A stretch of DNA of 64,000 bases from Calliopum simillimum (Eukaryota > Arthropoda > Insecta > Diptera > Lauxaniidae): the NCBI GenBank assembly GCA_951812925.1, contig OX638368.1, forward strand, positions 3,348,001-3,412,000. Reading direction: 5' to 3'. The position numbers and the translations under genes are program-made. The notes beneath the pieces were generated by a model that did no database searches, was not told the DNA's origin, and saw only the letters and a program-made list of their open reading frames with translations. Below, one piece after another: positions 1-12,100 of this stretch. The first letter of the stretch is position 1. Each line of letters starts with the position of its first letter.

Positions 1-1720
1 ACGGATCAGTAACGGATACGTAACGGATTCCGTAACGGATAAAAAGAACGAAAATATGAACCCGTTACGGATCCGAAACGAGTCCGTTTGGCACACTGGG
101 ACGTTACAGGTTCGAAACGGTTCCATAAAAGAAGAAAATACGATTCGTTTTTTTTTTAGGAATCCTTCCCGCAAACGGATCAGTAACGGATACGTAACGG
201 ATTCCGTAACGGATAAAAATAACGAAAATATGAACCCGTTACGGATCCGAAACGAGTCCGTTTGGCACACTGGGTTGGGTGTAACCAAATTTGTTCACTA
301 AAATTTTGCAAAAAGTCATAAAACGCGAAGAAAACGCGGAAAAACGATGATTTTTTTTTAAAATGTGACTTATTTGAATATTCAGTGGAGAAAGGACAGT
401 AGCGCTCTTGAAAAAATTACAGTTTGGAGATAGGATTTTTCTTAATTATCGAATATTTTGGTATTTTACTGGTATTTTGACATCACACAGTTTTCCACAC
501 GGTAATGAAGCCCACAATGATGCCATAACTGCAAAAATCTCTAAATCGCAAAAAGTGGAGATAGGACTATAGCGCTCTAAGGTATCGATATGTAACTACC
601 CAATGTGCACAAAAACGGATGAGGATCCGTTTCGAATCCATTACGAGTTCATAAAGGTATAAAAAACGTAATCCGCGGCAACGGATCCATTTCGAACCCG
701 TAACGTACATCAAAAACGAATTCAAAACGTTTTGTTTAGATAAAAAAAAAAACATTTTGAAGCGCTTATTAGCGAATAAAAAAAATTAAATTCCGCAGTG
801 CGGGCCCGTTTCGAATCCGAAACTTATGTAAAAACGAATTTAAAACGGATTTGCTTTTAAATATGTTAATGTTGTATATTTACAGAAAAAAACCGTTTTG
901 ATGCGCCTATTAGCAATTAAAAAATAATAAAAAGAAAAAAAAGGAAGAAAAATAAAGGGTAAAAATCCACCTCTGGTAGGATTCGAACCTGGGCAAATCC
1001 GTTTCGATTCCGTAAATACTTCAAATACGAACTCAAAACGGATTTGCTTTATTTAATTTTTATGATAAAAAAATATTTTTGATTTGTTTTTTTTTTTTCT
1101 TTTTATTTTATTGCGTATGATTTTTTGTAAACTTTTCAAACTCTGTTTGAAAAAATGTTTTTGATTCCAAATTTGAGTATATAACATTTTTTATCAAAAG
1201 AAGGGAAGAAAAACAACACAGAATACTTATAAAAAAACAACAGAAATTTGTTTAATATACAAACATTAAATCTCAACATCAAATAAGTCTACATCAGTTA
1301 AGTAAACATCATATCGGTCAATAGCCTAGTTGTCTAACGTGTCGTGTATGAAAGAGTAATACCCCGGGAGCCTGAGTTCGACTCCCGGCCGGGCTAGTAA
1401 TTTTTTTTTTTTTTTTGTTATTTTGTTTTTTTTAATTAAAAATAAGCGATTCACCCTGTTTTCTTTTTTTTTATAAGCAGCATTAACATTATTAAAAGCG
1501 AATCCATTTTGAATTCGTTTTTGATGTACGTTGCAGGTTCGAGACGGATCCATAAAAGAAGAAAAAACGATTCGTTTTTTTTTAGGAATCCTTCCCGCAA
1601 ACGGATCAGTAACGGATACGTAACGGATTCCGTAACGGATAAAAAGAACGAAAATATGAACACGTTACGGATCCGAAACGAGTCCGTTTGGCACACTGGG
1701 TATGATGGTGGATGATTTCT
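1..1720. repeat. Tandem/inverted repeat cluster with tRNA-like T-arm motifs
   Basis: A roughly 100-bp block rich in the octamer TAACGGAT and ending in TTTGGCACACTGGG occurs at 1-100, 175-275 and 1601-1700. The first two copies give a period of about 174 bp. Between them (about 590-1075) are three related units carrying the motif TTCGAA flanked by GGATCC/GGTT, each followed on the minus strand by a conserved AATTCGTTTTT block. A further unit at 1500-1560 is in the opposite orientation. The motif resembles a pol III B box. Short open frames through the units exist only because of the repetitive sequence and I do not call them genes. The family is not recognised; it could be a tRNA-derived SINE cluster or a satellite. 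Confidence 0.6.
1325..1413 (+). other. tRNA-like sequence (SINE head or tRNA pseudogene)
   Basis: An A-box match (TAGCCTAGTTG) is followed about 45 nt later by a perfect B box (GTTCGACTCC) and then a run of T residues that could end pol III transcription. The T arm folds with one mismatch. The 3' acceptor strand has no matching 5' strand, so this is not a functional tRNA. A second, weaker T-arm (AGGTTCGAATCC) lies on the minus strand at about 970-990, also followed by T-rich sequence. Most likely these are tRNA-derived SINE heads within the surrounding repeat cluster. Confidence 0.45.
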
Positions 1721-2416
1721 TCGTTTTCCCAATCCCCTGATAAATCGTCTTCGTTATTATAATATGTTTCAAGAATTCAATTTTACGAACGTGGTCTCCC
1801 CTCTAAGTGACAGTTGTGGGCCCATTATTATAAAAAAAAACTGTTTTGCATCAATCGATCATCGATTCAGTCACTATATCATTTTTTTCAATGTATTTTT
1901 TTTTTTACTTGATGTATTTATTAAAGTTATGTGACTTGTTTTTAAGAAAAACTTTTATAAAAAACTCAAAAATAAAAGTTTAAAAAAATTTTATTGATAA
2001 AAGTTTACAAAAAACTTTCTAAAAAACGTATATGTATGTAATAAGAGTTTGAAAAAATTTTTCAAGTAAAAGTGCTTCAAATCTTTTTATGATCGAAGCT
2101 TTTATAAACTTTTATGCAAAAAAAAAATTTTGTAAAACTTTTTGAATAAAAGTATAAAAGTTTCACGGGCTGTTTTAAACGGTTAATTATATTGATCTGA
2201 GCTTGGAGAAATAATCAAAAAATACAATCACCCCAAGATAATGATATTCTTGCTTCAAAACAAGAAACACCGTATTAAAGCATCTAGTAACAAGAAATAG
2301 TTTCAGAGATAGCATACCACAAATAAAGATGTTTCTGTTTCATACAAATACAAGTCTTTTATATGACGAGATTTCGGATATTTGGGAAGTTAACGCATTT
2401 GTTTGAAAATTAATAA

Positions 2417-3253
2417 AATAAAAATCACCACCAGGAATCGGGATGGAGATTCATTTATACTGACGGTTCAAAGACAGATAAGTATACTTCTTTTTCTGTG
2501 GTACAAGAAAACGGCGATATTATCAAATATGGACTTATGTATGACTATTGCTCTATATTTACAGCAGAAGCCACTGCGATCTTGTACGGAATTAACTATG
2601 CCGCAGAAACAAAAGTCAAAACTGTGATATGCACCGACAGCCAGTCATGTTTTAACGCAATTCAATCGGCATCGAACGACAGCTACGTTCTTTCTTCAGC
2701 AAGGAATAAACTAATTCAGTTTCCAAATAAAGTCAAAATTATGTGGATTCCAAGTCATACTGGAATATCAGGAAATGAACGCGCTGATGTAGCTGCAAAA
2801 AATATTGCGAAAACTCCTACTTTCACCTTTTCAACTTTCGAAAAAAACGACATCTATCGTGTTATCGATAAAAATCTCAATAATTCCCAATTAAATAACT
2901 GGCAACAGTATCAACACCACTATAAATTGATCAACCCAAATAGGACAAAGCCATCGTTTCCTGCATCACTATCATGCAAACTCATCAAACCATTTACTAG
3001 GCTACGTCTTGGTCACACTATATTTACCCACGAGTATATTTTCCGGAAGGAGGCAGCCCCCATCTGTCCCTCATGCAGTAACACGCGTCTTACTATTGAA
3101 CATCTTCTCAATTCTTGTCCAGCTCTTCAGTCACAAAGAAGAATACACTTCGATCAAAAAGTACCTACAGACCTTTTAAAGGAAACCACAGCGAGAAATA
3201 TTCAAACAATGTATAATTACTTGGCTCAATGCAATTTACTAAACCGTATATAA
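2417..3253 (+). pseudogene. 5'-truncated non-LTR retrotransposon ORF2: RNase H and C-terminal zinc region
   Basis: The frame is open from 2417 (after a TAA) to 3253. It encodes a complete RNase H1 fold: FIYTDGS, FTAEA, CTDSQS and GNERADVAAK supply the D-E-D-D active site. A C-terminal Cys/His segment (CPSCSN ... IEHLLNSCP) follows, typical of RNase H-bearing I-superfamily LINEs. Endonuclease and reverse transcriptase are missing, so this is a dead-on-arrival 5'-truncated copy. The RNase H itself is intact, so the insertion is not very old. No host function is suggested. Confidence 0.85.
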
Positions 3254-3560
3254 ATTTAACTATTAAGGACAAGTTTATTTTGTCTCTGTTTATTTGTCTT
3301 TGTTTGTCTTTATGTTTCAAACTATATTTTTATGATCAAATTTTCATTATTCTTCTATATCTCTATCCCTTTTATATTTTCATATTCTTTTCATATTTTG
3401 TCTTTAATTTAAAATGTAATATAAACTAAATTTAAAATTAAGATACATATGTAATAATTCACGAGTCGATGGCCCTTTTGCTAGAACTCTTAAATTAATT
3501 ATTGTATTGTAATTTATTACCATATAATAAAGAAATAATTATAATAATAATAAAAATCAA
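2417..3560 (+). mobile_element. I-superfamily LINE fragment with TAA-repeat tail
   Basis: The RNase H ORF is followed by about 270 bp of AT-rich 3' UTR and ends in a TAATAATAATAA-like tail at about 3525-3555. TAA-repeat tails are known for I elements and fit this assignment. The 5' boundary is approximate and I could not identify a target-site duplication. Confidence 0.7.
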
Positions 3561-5237
3561 GTACCTTCGAGTATTTGTAAACCTGTGTATTGATTAACAC
3601 TGTTTTAAATTTTAGTCATCATTTGGAGAATGTCTGCATTTGTAAGGATATTGATATTTAGTTGGCAAAATTTCTATACCAACATAAAATTAGTGCTCCA
3701 TACATACATACATACAAATTGTACTTAAAAATTTGGAATTGGGCCAAAACTGCAGTTCAGTTTAAAACTTTTGCCTAAATTTTTTCGCTCATTCCTTTCG
3801 CACAGAACAATTCATCTTTTTAATGTATAAATTGGGTGTATGCAAACAGAGTGATCCATTTTCATCTTTCTTTTTTATTATAAATTTCCTTCTAAATACT
3901 TTAATCAGTTGAAATGTTGCTCATATAATTTTTTAGACGAAATATTGATCTTATTCTTGTTTCAAGACAGTTGAGTTGAGAAGAAAAAAAACTAGCATAA
4001 TGTGTATGAGTATCAATAATTATATTATTCAATTTTAATATTTATAAAGTTATGTCGTTTTAATATTGCATTCCAAATTTATATGAATGATATAAAAATT
4101 ATTTGAGTAAAATTAAAAATAAGAACAAAGATGCTAATTATGAAAACACTGTGCGAAGTGAATTAAACAAAGTAGCAAACCCTACACATACCTTTAAACG
4201 ATTTGTTGTGCTGGATAAAAGTGGGCCTAATTTCGGCTCAATGTGCTACATTAAATTAAACTTTTAATTGCTCTGCGATTGAAAATTGATGAAGAGGTCG
4301 TCAAATTATTACGTAAGCACATCTAGGGGTTGCGGATGCGTTCATGATTTGCTTATACAGCGAAAGGGAGGGCTCGTTAAGAATCTTACATAAGACAACA
4401 ACATTAAAATTTTTGAATTGAGCTCTACACCTGGCTTTTTAAATTGATTTGAAGTGTAAGAATTTCCATACGGAAAACTGCTAACGTCTTATCATGGGGA
4501 GGAGTTAGTGTTCACGATTTGCTTATTATTGCTTGTACTATATGTTGTGAGGGGTCTAAAATTATTACATGCTCCCAAACTCTTGTTGATTGCAAATTAA
4601 AGATCCTCATCAGCTCCTCATATTGTTTATAATTTTCTGTAAATATGTGAACCTTAACCGGATCAAATATTCAAAAAAGATAATGCAAACCATAGCTACC
4701 TACAATTGCGAATATTTTTTAGGAACAAGAAATCGTAGCTTAGACCCACCCTAATGTTCTCTTGTGCAAAGCAACGATAGCAACTATGCAGGATAACCTT
4801 TTGCAGTTACTATTGAATGTGAATGCCGCTATTTAATTTTTACCCAGCAGTTTCGAATACAATTGGAGAATGCCTGAATCACAATTTGTGTCTACTGCCA
4901 AAGAAGTGAACATACATTTGTTTGTACACTTTGGATCCAGAAATCATTACGAAATGTCGGAAAAATTGTTTATCCATCCGTAGCTTTAATAAAATTCAAC
5001 ATTATGCTGCAACACCAACAGTCAATAATTCTCTATCCATTATTCTTTTATAAAAAAATGTTGGCAGAGCTGAAAAAATATGCATATCTTAATATTCTTG
5101 TCTATAAAACTGTATAATTAGCTACTGTTCTTGGAAATCTTGTTTCTTAAAAACCAATCTAAGCTTATTATTTTTAACACCATAGATAACTTATTTGTAC
5201 ACATATTAAACGCCTTACATTTTCTTTATCTTTTCAG
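3561..5237. other. Intergenic region upstream of Fur1 coding start
   Basis: AT-rich sequence without a supportable gene. It contains a short CATA microsatellite near 3695-3715. Untranslated 5' exons and promoters of Fur1 could lie here or upstream of the window, but I see no convincing core promoter. Confidence 0.4.
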
Positions 5238-5377
5238 TTAATTTTCTAAAAGATTTTAAGCCCATGATTAGCTGCGCACAAGCACAAAGCCACGCCTTAA
5301 ATAACCATTAATCAAAGAGTAAAAAAGAAAATAAAGTGCAATTTCCCTATTCGTAATCAGCTGTCTTCAAGCGAACA
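5238..5377 (+). promoter_or_regulatory. Fur1: Probable 5' UTR part of Fur1 first coding exon
   Basis: A strong polypyrimidine tract and AG (TTTATCTTTTCAG ending at 5237) looks like a 3' splice site 140 nt before the Fur1 ATG. An in-frame TAA lies just upstream of the ATG (about 5354), which fixes the start codon. This suggests an upstream non-coding exon outside this segment. Confidence 0.45.
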
Positions 5378-6100
5378 ATGAAAAACGACGTTGTTCGATG
5401 GAATGTCCACAGTCCAAACCACAAAATCGATAGTGACAACGAAGAAAATAATGGTGAAATTATTCAAAACATCTACGGATATAACAATGATACTGATCCT
5501 ATTGCCACCCAAACTGAGTTACACAATGACTGGACATTTTTCAAAAATTTCGAAGCAAGAAAGAGATGTCATACTTCATCTTTTACAACTAATTGTGATA
5601 ATAATGAAAATAAGATTGAAACCGAAAGTAAAAAATTCGTCATTTTAGTAAATCAAAGTAAAATTCCGCACCTAAGCAGCAGCAGCGGGCATGTAGAATG
5701 CGCTGCCTCAAAAGCCAAATCCGAATTGAAATTAAATTTATGTTCGTGTACGTATTCAAATTTAACTAGTAAACATTTGCAAAAGAAATCGTTACATCGC
5801 ACTGTTCGTGGTTTAAATTTAAGTAAATTTATATATTTTTGTTTGCAAGTTTATTGCCTAAACTTTCTGTGTAATATAAGTGTGGGCGTGGTGTCATCTA
5901 CAAGTGTAAATAATGTGGTCGCTGCTCAAAGTTTAGTCTATCATCAAGAAGACTTTCATTCAATACGTCCAAGTATAGAAGAAGACAGTAGTGAGTCATC
6001 CAGCCAATATACTCATACATGGGCAGTGCACATTCCAAAGGGTGATAGTGGACTTGCCGATGATGTGGCCAAAAGTCATGGTTTTGTAAATTTAGGAAAG
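5378..6100 (+). CDS. Fur1: Fur1 coding exon 1: N-terminal extension, signal anchor, start of prodomain
   Basis: Encodes residues 1-241. The first 150 or so are polar and rich in Asn/Asp/Glu. They are followed by a hydrophobic stretch ([15 protein letters not shown]) that can act as an internal signal anchor, as in type II-like fly furins. The exon ends in the prodomain ([12 protein letters not shown] ... HGFVNLGK). The start has good context (AACAATGAAA) and an upstream in-frame stop. Donor GTAAGT at 6101, phase 0. Confidence 0.88.
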
Positions 6101-9100
6101 GTAAGTGCAATTTTTGAGACTTATTATTAAAATATATTGGAATATTTTCTTCTTTTCTTATGAAAAACGAAGAAAAAGTAGACTCACTTACTTAAATAAG
6201 TCCTAGGAACACAAAACTTGCTTTATAAATGCAGTTAGCCTTTTTGGCAATTCGATCTACAATATTTAATTTGTCTCCATTGTTAGCTATAAATCCAAGT
6301 CTTATGTAATTAATAATACATCAGTTTAAAATCATGTTTTGAGATATTTGATTTTTTGCCAAAAGGAAATGCTATTAGATTTGTGGAAAATAATTTGTTT
6401 GCGGAAACGCTGAAAGTAATGATTGATAATAAACATACAAACTTATCCCATTAATTTATTAGTATTGCGAAGTACGTTATTTTTCCATACTAAGTTTTGT
6501 GAATTACCCTATTATTTAGTAAATTTGTCACAAATAAGATAATTTTCAACACATTTTTGGTAATGAATATGTTTTATTATAATCTTATAAATTAGTTTTA
6601 TCTGTCGGTCGCTCTACAAATTTAATTTATTCGCATATTGCAATATATAATATGATAGTTAAATATTTAGTTTGTTATAAAGATAATCAATAGTTGTAAT
6701 GCAAATAACATTATTTTATGAAGGATATATTTTTAATAAACACATCACCATAACGTGCTGTGCATTTATAATCTTAACTTTATTTCTTCGAGTGAACGAA
6801 ACACCTTGACGAACTTTAAATCCACTTCGTCAAGAAAAGTGCGTATATCATTTCGAAGGATCGCAAATTCCATTACCGTATCTGTTTGATCGTTGCGTGA
6901 ATTACATTCCCCACCAACTGCTTGTTTGCTGTTCCAACATGCAATCCCTTGAATGTAATCGTCTACAAACTCTGGCAACTCGGAATCCTCGTTAAATCGA
7001 ATACGTCGCCGTTTTACATAAGTGTTAATCATTAAATTTAAAAAGTCACAGTTCCAGTTGTTTTTTGAAAAATGGAATTCTTGTAGATTTTTAAAGCTGT
7101 CGAAAAATTGATCAAGAAATTTTATAGATGTTAATCTGTTGCCCGAAATATCCAAGATGCTCAGATGAATTTGTTTTTTAAAGACACCCTCCGGTAAATC
7201 GTCTAGCTGAGTAAAGCTTAAGTTAAGTTGCTGCAATGCAGTAAAACGACGAAAACTTTTGGCATGCAGTGTATGCAATGGATTAAGTGACATGTCTATC
7301 TCAGTGACATTAGCCGGATGTGCCGGTTGTGGTACTTCGCGCAGAGAGTTGTTACGCAATTGTAAAGCCGCAACGCTGACGCTGATGGATACTGAACGCA
7401 GATCACAATCATTTGCTGACAAAACCTCTACAACAGGGGGAAAATCTACGCGTAGGTCGTGCATAATAATACCACTTATGTCCAGTAGACTGATATGCAA
7501 AAGTCGCCCCAGCAACGGTGACAAATCGATAACTCTCAGAGGATTACGCCCCAAGATTATCGTCGAAAGATTTCTGTTGCGTTCGAAAATAGTAGAAGGC
7601 AGCCACTCAAGACGATTTCCGGCTACATTAATCAGTTCCAGTTTTTTCAAAGAGTTAAAAATGCCTACGGGCAGCTCTTTCAATTGGTTTTCTGACAAAT
7701 TCAAAATTCTTAGGTGTGTCAATCCTTGAAAACTTTCATTATGCAATGTACGCAGTTTATTACCACGTAGATGTATCTCCTTAAGCTTTTCAGCGCCTTG
7801 AAAGATGTGCTTCGGTATTTCGTCAAGGCGATTGTTGTTTAAGTAAACAACTCGGAGATTTCGTGCACCTTCAAACTGCGGCCGTTCGAACGTTTCCACT
7901 GAACAATTGTCAAAGTTGATTGATTGCAGCTCCGGATATAAATCAAACATAAGATGCGGAATTTTCGCAATTGAAGAATTTACAAAGTTCACCATAACCG
8001 GACGCTGCACATCCCACTCTGTGAGTATAACGTAATCATCGCGTTCAATGGTTACGCCTGAGCAAACGTTTACTTTGCAATGGTCTTGCATTCGAATACG
8101 CCGTAGCATCGATCCGAGGGCGATCGATGGCGGCCCATGGAGCTGCAGCCATGCAATTAGGTTTAGGATAAGAAAGAAAACTTTCATTAGTTGACCTCAA
8201 ACATACTATTGAAAAAAATGTTTTAGTGACGACAGCACTAAATTGAAGCTGATCTAATCTTCGCGTAACGTTCTATTTCAAACCCGTTTAGCTACTGATT
8301 CGGTTGTAACCATCATCACCTCATAGAGGCTTCCAATCTACAAACTATTGTCATACCTCCATTCTCCTAATACGCTATTTATCTTAATTTAGACGCTGTC
8401 AACTTACCCCAATGTAAACATGCGTTTGACCGAATTTTCCCCCTCACCTCCTTCCCGCTCTTCCAAGCACACATTTCCACTTACGATTATAAAGCGGTAA
8501 ATTTGGTTTAATTAAGTTGAGTCAATTCAATTGATTTTATGCACTACATTTGTTAAGCACTGAGCTTGACTTTATGAGTATTACTCGTGTGATATATGTA
8601 CGAGAAACGTACCAACAACAATAGTAGACAGTGAAGTCACGATAAAGTACGCAAAATGAGAAATAGAGGGACGCATATTTACAAAAAGCCATTAATGTAA
8701 TTGTATTTCCTAAGCGTGATATACCACAATTTGTTGCAAAACGAGTTGCCTTGAGGAATAGAATAGTTGGACAGTTTTGTTTGATACTCAATACTCTTTT
8801 ATCGTTTTTCATTTGGGATATCTAGATCTTGCACTCAGATCAAAGATTTTTGTTGAATGGAACATGAAAACCGGTCAATAAAGTTTTGTATATAAAAAAC
8901 GCATTTATTTTGTTTCCTTTGCTTAACGATCAATTTCACCAAAAACAATGTCTAATGAACCAATTATTGCAACCAAATCTGGTAACAAAAATTGCCTCGA
9001 TAATTTATCAACCAAAGCCAGATGCGAATAACAGGCAGGACGTATTTTACAACGATACGGCCTTGAGCTGCCATCTGAAACTAAGTAAACACCAAATTCT

Positions 9101-12100
9101 CCTTTTGGAGATTCTACAGCCGTATATGTTGCTCCGGGTGGTACATGAATGCCTTTCGAGAAAAATTTAAAATGATGTATTAACTCCTCCATACCTGCCT
9201 TCATCTCACGTCGTCGCGGTGGTGTCACCTTATAATCATCCGTTCTAACTTCTCCAGGTGGAATGCAATTGATGCATTGAAGTATCATGTTCGCCGACTC
9301 TCGCATTTCATGTATACGACATAAGTATCGATCGTAGCAGTCCCCATTCGTTCCTACAGGAACGTCAAATTCTAGATCGCCGTATGCATCGTACGGTTGT
9401 GTTTTACGCAAGTCCCATTTAATACCAGCGGCTCGTAGTAAAACACCCGAACAGCTATAGTTGATCGCATCGTGTGCAGATATCGTGCCAATGTCAATAT
9501 TTCTTTGTTGAAAAATTCGGTTCCCAGTTGCTACATCTTCGACTTCGTCTATTCGTTCACAGAACTTACTAATAAACTCGTACAAGTCATCACAAAATCC
9601 CAATGGTATATCGTATGCCACTCCCCCTGGCCGCACATAGCACATGTGCATTCGAGCGCCTGATGCACGCTCACAGAATTCGAAAAGCTTTTCACGTTCC
9701 TCAAAAAGCCAGAAGTATGGCGTTATGGCGCCACAATCTATGAGAGCAGATCCAATAGCCATTGTATGATTTGTCAGACGCATTATCTCAGCAAACATGG
9801 TGCGTATATATTTTGCACGTGGTGGTACTTGAATGCCCAACAGTTTTTCAACCGCTAGTACGTAGCATTGCTCATTGGACAGGCATGACACATAGTCAAG
9901 GCGATCGAAATAAGGCAGCGCTTGCAAATAGGTCTTATACTCTATGAGCTTTTCCGTTCCACGGTGCAGAAGTCCGATGTGGGGATCACAAGCCAAAACA
10001 GTTTCATTGTCCAACTCCACCACTAGACGCAGAACTCCATGAGCAGCCGGATGACAAGGACCAAAGTTTAGAAATTTAGTTCGAAAAGTCTTAAGCGGTG
10101 GTATCTTCTTCCCAGTAAAATTTGGCCTTTTCCACCTATTTTCGTCAGTTGGATACATTACGCATCCTGAAAAACTTTCCAAGAATTCTGGATCAGGATA
10201 CCAGGCTTTCTTTTTTGACGTATTTTCTGTTGACGTCTTTGTCGCATCGAAGTCACATCCTTCGGATGCTAGATTGCTTCTTTCTATTGCAAATAGGAAT
10301 TCAAAACTTACTAAATGTTCCAAAAAGCGTTTGTTAGAGTATTTTACCTCTATAACGTAGAAAAACCAGCTCAGCTAGCCATTTCAAAAGTTTTGTTTTA
10401 GCTGCATTCCTAAACTCATCTCTTGTTAAAAGACTCCTCATCAAAGTTTGTCCAGAGATTTTCTTTATTTTATGCCATTGTTGCGAGTTCAGCATAAAAC
10501 GGGAAAACTCTTTTAACATCAACCATTTACTTTTTGTTGTCATTTTGATACAACTGTGTTCTTTTTTTTTTTTTTTTTTTTTGGTAATTTTTAAGTTTGA
10601 CAAAGTTTCCAAAGTTCAATTGCTATAATACACATTTAAAAACAGGTGAAAAATCTGAAATGCTTCCAAATAGAAGACAAAGGTAAAGAAGAATTATAAA
10701 ATGACTCAAAAAATTCGCACGTATTTCTTGGACAAATCTAAGCATTTTTTGCCTTATGCACTTTTTTATTAAAATTCCTTGATTTTGAGTAAAAAATTGT
10801 TTTTCATGAGTTGTGAGCTTTTGTTGTTTTTTTTTTTTTTTTTCATTGTCAAAATGAGTCCACTGATTTTTCTCGGAACGAAAAAAAAATTATGCAGATA
10901 TCGTCGGTTGCGGGATGAATCTAAATTTCGACCTTATGTAATATGTATATACATGTCGTTAAGCAGTTTCAGAGGTTTGATGAATTAACTTTTAGAAGTC
11001 ATGGAACCGCCCACTCTTTTAGACTATGAAATAGAATTTTCTAATGCTTAGAAAAATCGGTCAGTTCCCTGGAGTCCCATCTTTAGTCTAGGTAAGTAGA
11101 CCAAAACGTACTACACCTAAAACTAGAGTAAATTCACTAAAATTACCAATTGCCAATCAGGATCGCATGGGATGTGTCGCACGGGACATTTTTTTCCACC
11201 ATACAAAATTTAAATTGAAAATCTTTCAAAAAAACCAGGACTTCCCAGTGAATGTTGGTTAACCTTATCTTGTTAAGTTGACGTGACATCACCAATTTTT
11301 CCAAAGGATGTCATTTGTCCATATCCATTTTACATGTGTACCAAATCTCATAAGTTATGAATTTATTTTTTTAGGGGCGTGGCATCGCCTATTTTCCCAC
11401 TGAACATTATTTTTCCTTTTGCTCTTTACACATGTATCAAATCTCTTTACGCACATGCGTAAAATATTTTCAGAGATATGATAAAGTGATTTTTGTTGGG
11501 CCCATTTTTCCCAGTACACTTTATTTGTCTTGGTGCTTCACGGTTTACTTTTCTGTGGAAATACCCATATAACAAAGTCTTTAGCACATTCGTCAATGAA
11601 ACCTTTTGACGTTTTTGTGTAAAATTTGTATATTGAATTAAATTCTTTGAAATTTATAAATAAAATATAAAAATAAAAAATTGGCTTATCTCTGGTCCGA
11701 ATGTAATGCATAAAGAGACAATTGACTTTTTTCTGGTCTCAATGTAATGCATAAGGAGAAAATAAGTTACGTCCAATGATAAACAATACGAAACGTTAAT
11801 AGAACTTTATATGTGATGGGACCAGAATTTGAACTAGTCAGTCGCCTCCATGTTGTTATATCAACTGATTCATAAATACTACATTCATTAACAATAGCGT
11901 TGCTAAATTGTTTGGATTCTAAGATATTCTTGCTTCAAAATGCAAATATCGCTGCATTGAGTCATACTTAAAATTATGTCATAAAATTCCGAATTAAACG
12001 TTACCTTTTAACTCTTCAAATGGGAACCTTACTCTCTAAGTCATCATCCGTTGAAGTAAAGTTATATCAACTTCATACAAAAGACTTATAGCATTATCAT

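Noticed and set aside
56..301. 81-aa frame at the window start, and similar frames at 1451-1732
   Set aside because: They arise from the TAACGGAT-rich repeat. The same peptide appears twice because the DNA is a tandem repeat.
1325..1413. A functional tRNA gene
   Set aside because: A and B boxes and a T-run are present, but the 5' acceptor strand does not pair with the 3' strand.
4600..4640. Minus-strand CTGATGAG, a possible hammerhead core
   Set aside because: No stem II or GAAA follows. The same is true of the CTGATGAG on the minus strand near 24630.
10311..10347. 37-nt intron in the ND-49-like gene
   Set aside because: Shorter than typical fly introns. The alternative acceptor at 10284 gives 64 nt with a better polypyrimidine tract in the same frame.
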